Shown: in pieces, positions 6,526 through 12,661 of the stretch
How positions within the stretch are numbered: the stretch's first letter is position 1
Layout: the number at the start of each line of letters is the position of its first letter
Assembly: GCA_015492755.1 (NCBI GenBank)
Contig: WGEM01000084.1
Location: forward strand, 1-12,661
DNA length: 12,661 nucleotides
Origin: Gemmatimonadota bacterium
Lineage (GTDB): Bacteria; Gemmatimonadota; Gemmatimonadetes; Longimicrobiales; Gaopeijiaceae
Reading direction: 5' to 3'
The notes under the pieces: model-generated
Told to the model about the DNA's origin: nothing
The model's input: the letters and a program-made list of their open reading frames with translations, nothing else
The model's database searches: none
Program-made: the position numbers and the translations under genes

Positions 6526-8847
6526 CTACCAGATGAGGGCGTGGGTGTACTTCACCATGATGGAGCGCCCCGCCGAGAGCGGCAGGCGCGGATCCAGACC
6601 GTTGGCACGCTCCATGTTGAGGCCTTCGTTCCAGACGATCCAGAGGTCGGTGCCCTCCCGGAAATGATAGCGGAAGCGGAGGTTCAGGCTGGTGAGGTCC
6701 GCCAGGTTGGAATACTGGGCGAAGGCGCTGAAGGACACGTGCGCGTCCAGCGCGGTGGCCAGTTTGAGACGCACCAGGTGCGTCGTGGTACCGGCGTCGC
6801 GTGCGTCGAAGCGGAGGCGGTTCACCTCGTAGCCCGCCGTCACCTCCAGATACTTGGAAGGCGTCACCGTGGGGTTCAGCGCCAGCCCCACCCTGCGACC
6901 GTCGTAGAATGAGCCCACGCTGGCATTGAAGTCCCCGCGGAACCGGGAGCTCCTGGGAAACTCCACCCGCGCCCGGGCCTCGTGGAACCAGTACCGACCT
7001 TCCGGAATGGTCACACCCGCGACGCTGAACGGCCGGTCCAGGTCCTCGAAGGAGGACGTGGTCCCCACGGTGATCTGCTTCCCGCTGCGGAACTCCACGT
7101 GGAGTTCCGGCTCGATGGTGCGGGACTCCGGAGTGCGGTCCGCCAGCCTGAGGAAGTTCTGCGTGCGCATACGCACGGCGGCCGAACGCAGCGTGGACGC
7201 ATCGTCGAGGAAGTGCCGGTACTGGAGGCTCCCGCCGTAGAACAGGAAGTCCTTGCGGAGCTGAAACCCCAGCCGCGGGAGGTAGTCGGGGCCCACCCGC
7301 CGGAACTCCGCAGCGTAGCCCAGCCCTTCGTCCCGGCGCCGCTCCCACCGCGCCTGGATGAGCCCCGCCGAGAGCGCGTCGGCCTCCTCCACCGCCTCGT
7401 CGAAGCTCTGCGCCCACTTCAGGATCAGGTACTCGTCTCCCACCAGGCGGAGCGAGGCGTCCAGCCCGTAGGCCACGTTGTTCTCGCCGGTATCGCCCAG
7501 GCGGGAGGTCAGCATCCCGCCCACCGACGAGTACGGATTCAACACCTGCTGGTTGAGGCGCAGCACACCCATGTTCTCGCCCGGCCGCCCGTCCACCGAA
7601 CCGGTCTGCATGTCCAGGAGGCCGAAGTCCAGGCCGCCGATGCGTCCCACCGCCCGGGCACCTCCGTAGATCCGCACGATCCTACCGTCCTGCAGCCCGA
7701 TCCGGCGGCTGTGGAAGAGCCGGTCGGTGAACCCCCCCGTGCTGAACGAGAAGGTGGAGGCCCGTTCCTGGAAGAACTGGCGCTTCTCCGGAAAGAAGAG
7801 GGGGAAGCGCGTGAGGTTGATCTGTTGATCGTCCGCCTCCACCTGCGCGAAGTCGGTATTCACCGTGACATCGACGGTGAGGTTCGACGTGGGCGAGAAG
7901 CGCACGTCCCCTCCGAACTCCCGGGTGGGCTCGTCCTCCGTGATCCATCGCCGTGACGGCACCGTCGGAGGGTCGGCCAGGACCGGGGTCTGCGTGAGTC
8001 CGCCCAGCCAGAAGGGCGTCACGTACACGGGTTTGTCGGCGTGCACCCCCCGCAGGACCACCCGCTGCGCCTGAGACGGTTTGGCGAAGCTCAGCCCGCC
8101 CCAGTTCGGCTCGATGGGCGGGTAGGTCTGACGCTCGTTCTTCCGGGGGATGAAGCGGTAGATGATGACGCCCATGGTGACGTCGCCGTCCACGTCCTGG
8201 AAACCCAGCGTCGAAAAGGGGATGCGGAACTCCGCGAACCACCCTTCGTCCGTCTGCGTGGTGGCCACCTCCCAGTGGGCGTTCCAGTCGGAGTTCATGG
8301 GCATCCCCTGGCTGAACTCCGCGTCGTTGGAGATGGTGCGATCGTTGCGTACGCCCGCCGGATTCGTCACGAACCAGACCGCCGTCTCGAAGTCGTTGTA
8401 GCTGTCGACGATGAGCGCCAGCAGGTCGTCCCCGCTGTACTGGTCCCGGTAGAAGGTGTTGGTTCGGATCCGGTCCGGCTCGGTGTCGTAGAGCCGCCCC
8501 GAGAGGTAGAGGTACCGGTCGTCATGGGCGAGACGTACCTCGGTGCGCTCGGTGAGCGGTCCGCCGAAGACCGGCGTGTGCATCGTCATGGGAAGTGGAT
8601 CGATCTCGTCCCAGAAGGGCTCGTCCACACGGCCGTCCAGGATCACCTCACCCCGCACCCGCGGAATCGGTACCGGGACGGTGCGGTCGCCGGTGTAACC
8701 GGGCTGGCGGCCCGCCGCCTCCTGAGCGAGCGCCGGCTGTGCGCCCGTCGCCGGCACCGCCGCACAGACCAGCGCCGCCAGGACCCAGGCAGCGCCACGG
8801 TCCGGGAAGCGCACCTGGAGCGCACGGATCGGCTGGCGTCGCGTCAT
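6526..8847 (-). CDS. CBM9/DUF5916-type outer-membrane beta-barrel protein
   Basis: A 773-aa protein with a signal peptide (hydrophobic core about residues 18-36, probable cleavage after ALA at 41). Residues about 66-255 match the family-9 carbohydrate-binding-like domain (IPRVRGEVILDGRVDEPFWDE near its start). The rest has the DUF5916 character: FFPEKRQFF near residue 350, then alternating aromatic/hydrophobic strands of a beta-barrel ending in a C-terminal Trp (HALIW), the usual terminal aromatic signal for outer-membrane insertion. Length is typical for the family. No strong Shine-Dalgarno precedes the ATG; a GTG 11 codons downstream is an alternative start still ahead of the signal peptide. 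Family members are outer-membrane proteins of uncertain function, probably in uptake or binding. It converges on the exoprotein gene and shares its hairpin. Confidence 0.88.
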   Translation of the reverse strand: MTRRQPIRALQVRFPDRGAAWVLAALVCAAVPATGAQPALAQEAAGRQPGYTGDRTVPVPIPRVRGEVILDGRVDEPFWDEIDPLPMTMHTPVFGGPLTERTEVRLAHDDRYLYLSGRLYDTEPDRIRTNTFYRDQYSGDDLLALIVDSYNDFETAVWFVTNPAGVRNDRTISNDAEFSQGMPMNSDWNAHWEVATTQTDEGWFAEFRIPFSTLGFQDVDGDVTMGVIIYRFIPRKNERQTYPPIEPNWGGLSFAKPSQAQRVVLRGVHADKPVYVTPFWLGGLTQTPVLADPPTVPSRRWITEDEPTREFGGDVRFSPTSNLTVDVTVNTDFAQVEADDQQINLTRFPLFFPEKRQFFQERASTFSFSTGGFTDRLFHSRRIGLQDGRIVRIYGGARAVGRIGGLDFGLLDMQTGSVDGRPGENMGVLRLNQQVLNPYSSVGGMLTSRLGDTGENNVAYGLDASLRLVGDEYLILKWAQSFDEAVEEADALSAGLIQARWERRRDEGLGYAAEFRRVGPDYLPRLGFQLRKDFLFYGGSLQYRHFLDDASTLRSAAVRMRTQNFLRLADRTPESRTIEPELHVEFRSGKQITVGTTSSFEDLDRPFSVAGVTIPEGRYWFHEARARVEFPRSSRFRGDFNASVGSFYDGRRVGLALNPTVTPSKYLEVTAGYEVNRLRFDARDAGTTTHLVRLKLATALDAHVSFSAFAQYSNLADLTSLNLRFRYHFREGTDLWIVWNEGLNMERANGLDPRLPLSAGRSIMVKYTHALIW

Positions 8848-8974
8848 GAATCGGAAACCGGTGTTCGGGGGGTGCCGCGGGCAGGGAAGGTATCGCCGGA
8901 GCCACGCAGGAGTGAAGCACCGGTGGTTCGCGTCCCGCCTCCCGGCCCCCTCCGCCGGCGCGGCGGGGACCCCC

Positions 8975-8990
8975 GGTCAACACTCTGACC
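8975..8990. promoter_or_regulatory. Operator-like inverted repeat GGTCA-N6-TGACC
   Basis: A short perfect dyad with a 6-nt spacer in the 200-bp space between the outer-membrane gene (minus) and the candidate small gene (plus), 19 nt before the consensus -35 at 9009. It could bind a dimeric regulator; there is no other support. Confidence 0.25.
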
Positions 8991-9008
8991 TCGAGAGGCG
9001 TCCGTCCG

Positions 9009-9038
9009 TTGACACACCGTCCGGGCGCCACCTACGAT
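9009..9038 (+). promoter_or_regulatory. Candidate sigma-70 promoter with perfect -35
   Basis: TTGACA (9009-9014) and TACGAT (9033-9038, four of six) with an 18-nt spacer. The predicted start is near 9045, only a few nt before ATG 9048, so the transcript would be leaderless or nearly so. Confidence 0.45.
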
Positions 9039-9047
9039 CAGGGCCTT

Positions 9048-9170
9048 ATGAGGCGCAAGCGCAGCGCGTGGATGAAAGGGCTGGCAGCCTGGCTGCCGGC
9101 GACGCTCCTGGGCATCCGGCCGCACGGGAAGGTGGTGGTGAGAGGCATCACCGACGAGGAGGCCGTCTGA
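9048..9170 (+). CDS. Candidate 40-aa small protein
   Basis: A short frame, not recognised, directly behind a consensus-like promoter. The peptide starts MRRKRSAWMKG (strongly basic), has a hydrophobic middle (LAAWLPATLLGI, about residues 12-23) and ends in an acidic TDEEAV. This gives it an amphipathic, possibly membrane-associated character. There is no Shine-Dalgarno, which fits leaderless translation if the promoter is used. Its last 23 nt overlap the 3' end of the convergent endonuclease IV gene. It could be a chance frame; the only positive evidence is the promoter and the basic-hydrophobic pattern. Confidence 0.35.
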   Translation: MRRKRSAWMKGLAAWLPATLLGIRPHGKVVVRGITDEEAV

Positions 9171-10065
9171 ACCGCCGCAGCACCGTGAGGTTCTCCACGT
9201 CGGCCGTGACCATGTCCTCGCCCTTGGGCGTCTCCAGCACCTTCGGCACGCCGGCGAGGCGCGGATCGGTCATGATCCGCCGGAAGGGCTCCGCACCCAG
9301 GGTCCCCTTCCCGATGTGCTCGTGGCGGTCCCGGCGGCTCCCCAGCGGGTGCTTGGAGTCGTTCATGTGGATGAGGCCCAGCCGCTCGAACCCGATGAGT
9401 TCGTCGAAGCGCGCCCAGACGCCGTCGTAGTCCGCCCGCAGGTCGTATCCGGCGGCGAATGCGTGGCAGGTGTCCACGCAGACCCCCACCCGGGATGCGT
9501 CCGCCGAGCCCGCCTCCGCCTCGATGGCGTCCAGGAGCTCCGCCAGTCGCTCGAACGAGCCGCCCACGCTCGTCCCGGAGCCGGCGGTGAGTTCCAGCAG
9601 CACCCGTGTGGTTCCCGCCTCTACGGAGGCGAGCGCCTCCACGACGGCACGGGCGTTGCGCGCCACACCCTCGTCCAGGTCGCCGTCGGTGGCGTTGCCC
9701 GGGTGGGTGACGAGGAAGTCCAGCTCGAGACGCTGGCAGCGCTCCAGCTCCGCGATGAACGAATCCAGCGAACGCCGCCAGAGCTCCGTGTCGGGGGAGC
9801 TCAGATTGATGAGGTAGGAGTCGTGGGAGCCGGCGACGGTGATGCCGTGGCGTGCCCGCTCATTCAGGAAGGCCTCCACCGCGTCCGGCTCCAACTCCGG
9901 CTCCGCCCACCGGTTGGGCTGCTTGGTGAAGAGCTGGAGCACCGCCGCTCCGATGGCCGCGGCGCGGGCAGGCGCGTTCTGGACGCCCCCGGCGGTGGAG
10001 ACGTGGGCGCCCAGTTCGTCGGGCGGTGCGGGTGCCGGGTGGGAGGAGCCCGGTTCGTGGGTCAT
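9148..10065 (-). CDS. nfo: Endonuclease IV (deoxyribonuclease IV, AP endonuclease)
   Basis: A 305-aa TIM-barrel enzyme of base-excision repair that cleaves the DNA backbone 5' to abasic sites. The whole three-metal site is present: His81, His121, Glu158, Asp198, His201, His233, Asp246, His248 and Glu278, in motifs LGAHVSTAGG (18-27), THPGN, CVDTCHAFAAGYD, IHMNDSK, DRHEHIGKG and LETP. Spacing parallels the E. coli enzyme, with small insertions. The ATG at 10065 is chosen because the conserved domain begins 17 residues later. An in-frame start at 10203 would add 46 residues of unconserved sequence across a promoter-like region. No strong Shine-Dalgarno is seen. It stands alone, divergent from the 148-aa gene, and its 3' end overlaps the candidate small gene. 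Confidence 0.95.
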   Translation of the reverse strand: MTHEPGSSHPAPAPPDELGAHVSTAGGVQNAPARAAAIGAAVLQLFTKQPNRWAEPELEPDAVEAFLNERARHGITVAGSHDSYLINLSSPDTELWRRSLDSFIAELERCQRLELDFLVTHPGNATDGDLDEGVARNARAVVEALASVEAGTTRVLLELTAGSGTSVGGSFERLAELLDAIEAEAGSADASRVGVCVDTCHAFAAGYDLRADYDGVWARFDELIGFERLGLIHMNDSKHPLGSRRDRHEHIGKGTLGAEPFRRIMTDPRLAGVPKVLETPKGEDMVTADVENLTVLRRFRRPPRR

Positions 10066-10147
10066 GGATCCGCGGGGTGAATGGTCGGTCAGGGCGGGCA
10101 AAACTCTGCAAACTTTTCCCGGCGCGGAAGCGATGATCGTGCAGAAC

Positions 10148-10161
10148 CTTGAACCTTCAAG
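10148..10161. promoter_or_regulatory. Palindrome CTTGAA-CC-TTCAAG in divergent intergenic region
   Basis: A 6-bp-arm dyad with a 2-nt spacer, embedded in a GAACCTT direct repeat, in an AT-richer patch between nfo (minus) and the 148-aa gene (plus). This 259-bp gap holds no clear promoter hexamers. The palindrome may be an operator; low confidence. Confidence 0.2.
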
Positions 10162-10324
10162 CGCCCTCCGCCTCCGGCACGACCAGGTAACTCCCTGAGG
10201 CACAACACGATAGACATCAGATCACGGCGGCGCGCTCCAGCACCCCGCCACGCGGCACGAGTCTTGATCCCCCGGCATCACACGCTCGCGTCCGGGCGTA
10301 AACCCGAATGAACAGGAGGCCACT

Positions 10325-10771
10325 ATGCGTGTCGCCACCGACGGATACATCGATCTGAGGGACGGGCGGCGGGTCCGTACCCCGGGGTATTACGACCACG
10401 CGGTCGAACCGGCACCGGAAGCCGAAGCTCTCTCCTTCCTACTGTCCCATAGCTTCCGCGGGCACCGCCGCATCGTCCGTCCTCTTTCTCTCGTGGAGCG
10501 CCAGCGGATGCGCCTGGCCATGTGGGCCGACTCGGTCTCGGAGCGCATGGCCATCGTGGACCGCGTCTGGCGGGCCATCACCGAGCCGGTCCCGGCACCC
10601 ACCGACCCGTCGAAGCCCACGCTGGTGCAGGTCGTGCAGTACGAGGCGTGGACGTATCCGGTGTACCTGGATGGCGCAGTAACGCGCGTCATCCCGCCGG
10701 GCGGCATGTCGCTGGCGGAGGTCCCGCCGGAGATGATCCTGCGCCTCGACGCCCACGAGGACCCTGCCTGA
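10325..10771 (+). CDS. Hypothetical protein, 148 aa
   Basis: Not recognised. The start is well supported: AGGAGG at 10314-10319, five nt before the ATG. There is no signal peptide or membrane segment, so it is probably cytoplasmic. Residues 33-70 are basic and helical (LSHSFRGHRRIVRPLS, then ERQRMRLAMWADSVSERM). A Pro-rich linker at 88-98 (VPAPTDPSKP) leads to a C-terminal part that looks beta-rich (VQVVQYEAWTYPVYLDGAVTRVIPPGGMS). The two-part layout suggests a helical domain joined to a small beta domain. It is a single gene, followed within 5 nt by the first of four hairpins. Confidence 0.7.
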   Translation: MRVATDGYIDLRDGRRVRTPGYYDHAVEPAPEAEALSFLLSHSFRGHRRIVRPLSLVERQRMRLAMWADSVSERMAIVDRVWRAITEPVPAPTDPSKPTLVQVVQYEAWTYPVYLDGAVTRVIPPGGMSLAEVPPEMILRLDAHEDPA

Positions 10772-10775
10772 CACG

Positions 10776-10900
10776 GCGCCGGACCGGGACGCACCTCCCG
10801 CGTCCGGCGCACACGGTGTGCCCGATCCACAGGGGATCGGGCCTCACGCCCTGGGGGGGCGTGTCACCACGCGGCGGAAGGCCCGGATGCGGGTCTTCCG
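10776..10900 (+). repeat. Run of four consecutive hairpins (terminator cluster or structured RNA)
   Basis: Four different inverted repeats follow one another. 10776-10810: 9-bp arms (GCGCCGGAC) plus inner GGG/CCC. 10820-10842: 9-bp arms (GCCCGATCC), 5-nt loop. 10845-10863: 7-bp arms (CACGCCC), 5-nt loop. 10875-10900: 11-bp arms (CGGAAGGCCCG, one G-T pair), 4-nt loop. None is followed by a T-tract. The first probably ends the transcript of the 148-aa gene. The remaining gap to 11022 shows no convincing gene or promoter. Confidence 0.6.
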
Positions 10901-11022
10901 TCGTGTGCTTCCGGGACGGCGCTTTGCGGTGCGACGCGCGGGCCGCCATCCTTACGCTACCTCACCATCACGACCATCATGCCACCACCTGATCATCCAG
11001 CGCTTCGGGACCAGCCCCTGAC

Positions 11023-11955
11023 GTGAACGAAGCTACCTCCGCTCCTCCCCTCGGAGCAGGCGACATCCTGCGGTCGCTGGACGTCGGCGTCTTCTTCCGG
11101 CACCGGCTGATGGCGGCCGTGTCGGTGCTCTTCGCCCTCTCGGCGCTCCCCTCATTCGTTCGCATCCTCTCCCCGGACCTGACGTGGAGCTGGGCGGAGA
11201 ATTACGCCGACGCACCGGTGATGCTGGTGGTCCTGGGCGCCGCGGTGTGGCTGGCCCGTCGTGAGGAAGGGCGCGCCCGCCCCTGGTGGTGGGCGGTGGC
11301 GGGCATGCACACTGCGTGGCTGGCGGTGCGCCTGGTCTACCTCCTGGTCCCACTGGAGCGGTGGGGTGTGGGCGCGGACCTGGCCACGGACCTCCTCTAC
11401 CTGACGGGATACCTCTTCCTGGCACTGGCGCTGGAGTACGGACCCGACCCCGGCCCGGCGGGAAAAGACGCCCAGGGAGGCCGCCGTGTGGAGTCCGTGG
11501 GCACGCTCCTCTTCGCGTTCTTCACGCTGAGCTACTTCATCCTGGCCCCCAGCGTGTTCACACCGGACATCTGGGAGACCTGGGTCACCTCACTCTTCCT
11601 GTACGGTGTCCTTGACCTCTACCTGGGGGTCCACGCGCTTCGATGGCTCCGCAAGCCCGGGCTGGCCGAGCGGTGGCGCGCACCGCTGGCGTGGTTCGCC
11701 CTCACCGGGCTCCTCTGGTTCGTGGGCGACACCCTGGAGGGCCTCATGTACCTCGAGGTGGTGCCCTACGTGGACTCGGGTACGCCTCTCGACCTGATCT
11801 GGCTGCTCCCGTCGCTCACCTTCGCCGCCTCCGCGTGCTCGGCCGTCAGTCCAGGTCGGCGGGAAGTTCCAGGCGAACCTGGAACCCACCGGAAGGAAGG
11901 CACCTGGGCTCGAGACGCCACTCACCGGGAGCGTGCAGTTCGAGCTGCGCCCTGA
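11023..11955 (+). CDS. Eight-helix membrane protein resembling a sensor-kinase input domain, no output domain
   Basis: A 310-aa integral membrane protein. Predicted helices lie at about residues 29-50, 64-80, 88-109, 119-139, 156-176, 184-206, 221-247 and 255-273. The final helix with PLDLIWLLPSL resembles the membrane input modules that precede PAS, histidine-kinase or GGDEF domains, but no such domain follows. The start is the GTG at 11023, the first start after an in-frame stop at 10990; there is no clear Shine-Dalgarno, and ATG 11110 is an alternative. Residues 275-310 are Arg/Gly/Glu-rich and are read entirely from the antisense of the convergent kinase gene (110-nt overlap), so this tail looks unselected. 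A kinase that lost its catalytic part, or a stand-alone sensor, are both possible. Confidence 0.65.
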   Translation: MNEATSAPPLGAGDILRSLDVGVFFRHRLMAAVSVLFALSALPSFVRILSPDLTWSWAENYADAPVMLVVLGAAVWLARREEGRARPWWWAVAGMHTAWLAVRLVYLLVPLERWGVGADLATDLLYLTGYLFLALALEYGPDPGPAGKDAQGGRRVESVGTLLFAFFTLSYFILAPSVFTPDIWETWVTSLFLYGVLDLYLGVHALRWLRKPGLAERWRAPLAWFALTGLLWFVGDTLEGLMYLEVVPYVDSGTPLDLIWLLPSLTFAASACSAVSPGRREVPGEPGTHRKEGTWARDATHRERAVRAAP

Positions 11956-12661
11956 GGGCACGGATGCCCACCCCACGGGCCTCGTGAAACGCATCCTCCG
12001 TCGCGCCCGGGCCGGTGTCTTCCACCTCCACCACGAGCTTCTCCCCGTCCAGCCGGACCCGTAGCCAGACGCTCCCTCCCTCCGGATAGGGATTGACGCC
12101 GTGCTTCACGGCGTTTTCCACCAGTGGTTGAATCACGAACGCCGGTACGGCCACGCGCCGGAGTTCCGCCGGTACGTCCTCGTGGAAGCGGAGTCGGTCA
12201 CCGAGGCGGAGCTGCTCCACCTCGATGTAGTGGCGGGCGAAGCGCACCTCCTCCTCGAGATTCACCAGGTGGTCACCGGTCTCGATGCCGTACCGCAGGA
12301 GGCGGGCCAGGTGGTGGATGGCCCGCTCCGTCGCCTGCGTATCGCGGCGCACCAGCGCGGTGAGCGAGTGCAGCGCATTGAAGAGGAAGTGCGGGTTCAT
12401 GCGCGCCGTGACCGCCCGGAGACGCGCGTCGGCCGCCAGCGCCTCGGCGGCGCGGCGCTCCCGCTCCTCCTGCTCGGTGGCGTAGAACGCCAGAGCGATG
12501 CGCGCCGTGAGGAGCACGCCCATGAGCGAGATCACCACGAGGGAGGGACTGGAGACCTGGCCCCGCCTGGCCACGTCGAGGGCCCATCCCGCCATCATCA
12601 GCGGGACGGCCGGAACCACCACCTGCCGGGTACGCTGCGCGATCAGCGCGCGCCTCCGAGA
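11846..12661 (-). CDS. LytS/YpdA-type sensor histidine kinase (N-terminus outside window)
   Basis: The last 271 codons are visible and the frame is open to the right edge. Two hydrophobic segments (about 12628-12570 and 12550-12475) are membrane helices and probably the end of a longer set. A charged linker follows (EQEERERR), then the His_kinase motif ARMNPHFLFNALHSL, with the phospho-acceptor His encoded at 12389-12391. The ATPase domain has an N-box PLVENAVKHG (Asn near 12115), a DTGPGA glycine motif and GVGIRALRAQL. This layout is that of LytS/YpdA-class kinases, which usually signal to a LytTR-type response regulator; none is in the window. The stop codon lies inside the convergent membrane-protein frame. 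A GTG at 12622 is not the start, because coding continues upstream. Confidence 0.92.
   Translation of the reverse strand, partial: SRRRALIAQRTRQVVVPAVPLMMAGWALDVARRGQVSSPSLVVISLMGVLLTARIALAFYATEQEERERRAAEALAADARLRAVTARMNPHFLFNALHSLTALVRRDTQATERAIHHLARLLRYGIETGDHLVNLEEEVRFARHYIEVEQLRLGDRLRFHEDVPAELRRVAVPAFVIQPLVENAVKHGVNPYPEGGSVWLRVRLDGEKLVVEVEDTGPGATEDAFHEARGVGIRALRAQLELHAPGEWRLEPRCLPSGGFQVRLELPADLD

Noticed and set aside
8041..8988. Plus-strand frame of 315 codons opposite the outer-membrane gene
   Set aside because: Antisense shadow; the minus-strand frame has a signal peptide, domain and C-terminal barrel signal. The 324-codon frame at 6982-7956 is likewise a shadow.
10776..10900. CRISPR array
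   Set aside because: The inverted repeats differ in sequence from one another, so there is no repeated unit with spacers.
10818..11021. 67-codon plus-strand frame in the gap before the membrane protein
   Set aside because: No ribosome-binding site, Arg-rich composition, and it runs through three of the four hairpins.

Overview
This is about 12.7 kb of very GC-rich bacterial DNA, dense with genes and with strong G/C third-position bias in every real reading frame. Three secreted or envelope-linked proteins point to Gemmatimonadota or a close relative: an 11-fold Asp-box (BNR/VPS10-like) exoprotein, a CBM9/DUF5916-type outer-membrane protein, and a LytS-type sensor kinase. This is inference from family content and base composition; there is no rRNA or other phylogenetic marker in the window. 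Layout: five genes on the minus strand (1-2669), a 658-bp regulatory and repeat region, a long plus-strand exoprotein gene (3328-6480), a convergent outer-membrane gene (6526-8847), a short region with a candidate 40-aa gene, endonuclease IV (9148-10065, minus), a 148-aa unknown (10325-10771, plus), a run of hairpins, and two convergent signalling genes at the right edge. Pterin operon (minus strand, read from 2669 towards 1): a PTPS-family enzyme with C-x5-HGH spacing, then folE (GTP cyclohydrolase I), a short-chain dehydrogenase, a second PTPS/QueD-family enzyme with C-x3-HGH spacing, then a Trm112-type zinc-ribbon gene that runs off the left edge. The first four overlap by 4 nt at each junction (ATGA, GTGA, ATGA), so they are probably translationally coupled. 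FolE makes dihydroneopterin triphosphate, the common substrate of both PTPS-family enzymes. The first paralogue plus the dehydrogenase fits tetrahydrobiopterin-type synthesis; the second looks like QueD of the queuosine pathway. Upstream lie a candidate promoter and a roughly 270-nt leader with three strong hairpins. Between the operon and the exoprotein gene sits a 225-bp nested inverted repeat with 33-bp near-identical ends flanked by TA, which looks like a MITE or internally deleted insertion sequence. The exoprotein and outer-membrane genes converge on a shared 13-bp hairpin between their stop codons. The right part holds endonuclease IV (AP-site repair), an unknown gene with a good Shine-Dalgarno, four tandem hairpins, an eight-helix membrane protein without an output domain, and the C-terminal part of a LytS/YpdA-type histidine kinase. 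The last two reading frames overlap tail-to-tail by 110 nt. The most novel-looking items are the structured leader of the pterin operon, the MITE-like element, the hairpin run at 10776-10900, the possibly leaderless 40-aa gene, and the truncated-looking sensor.
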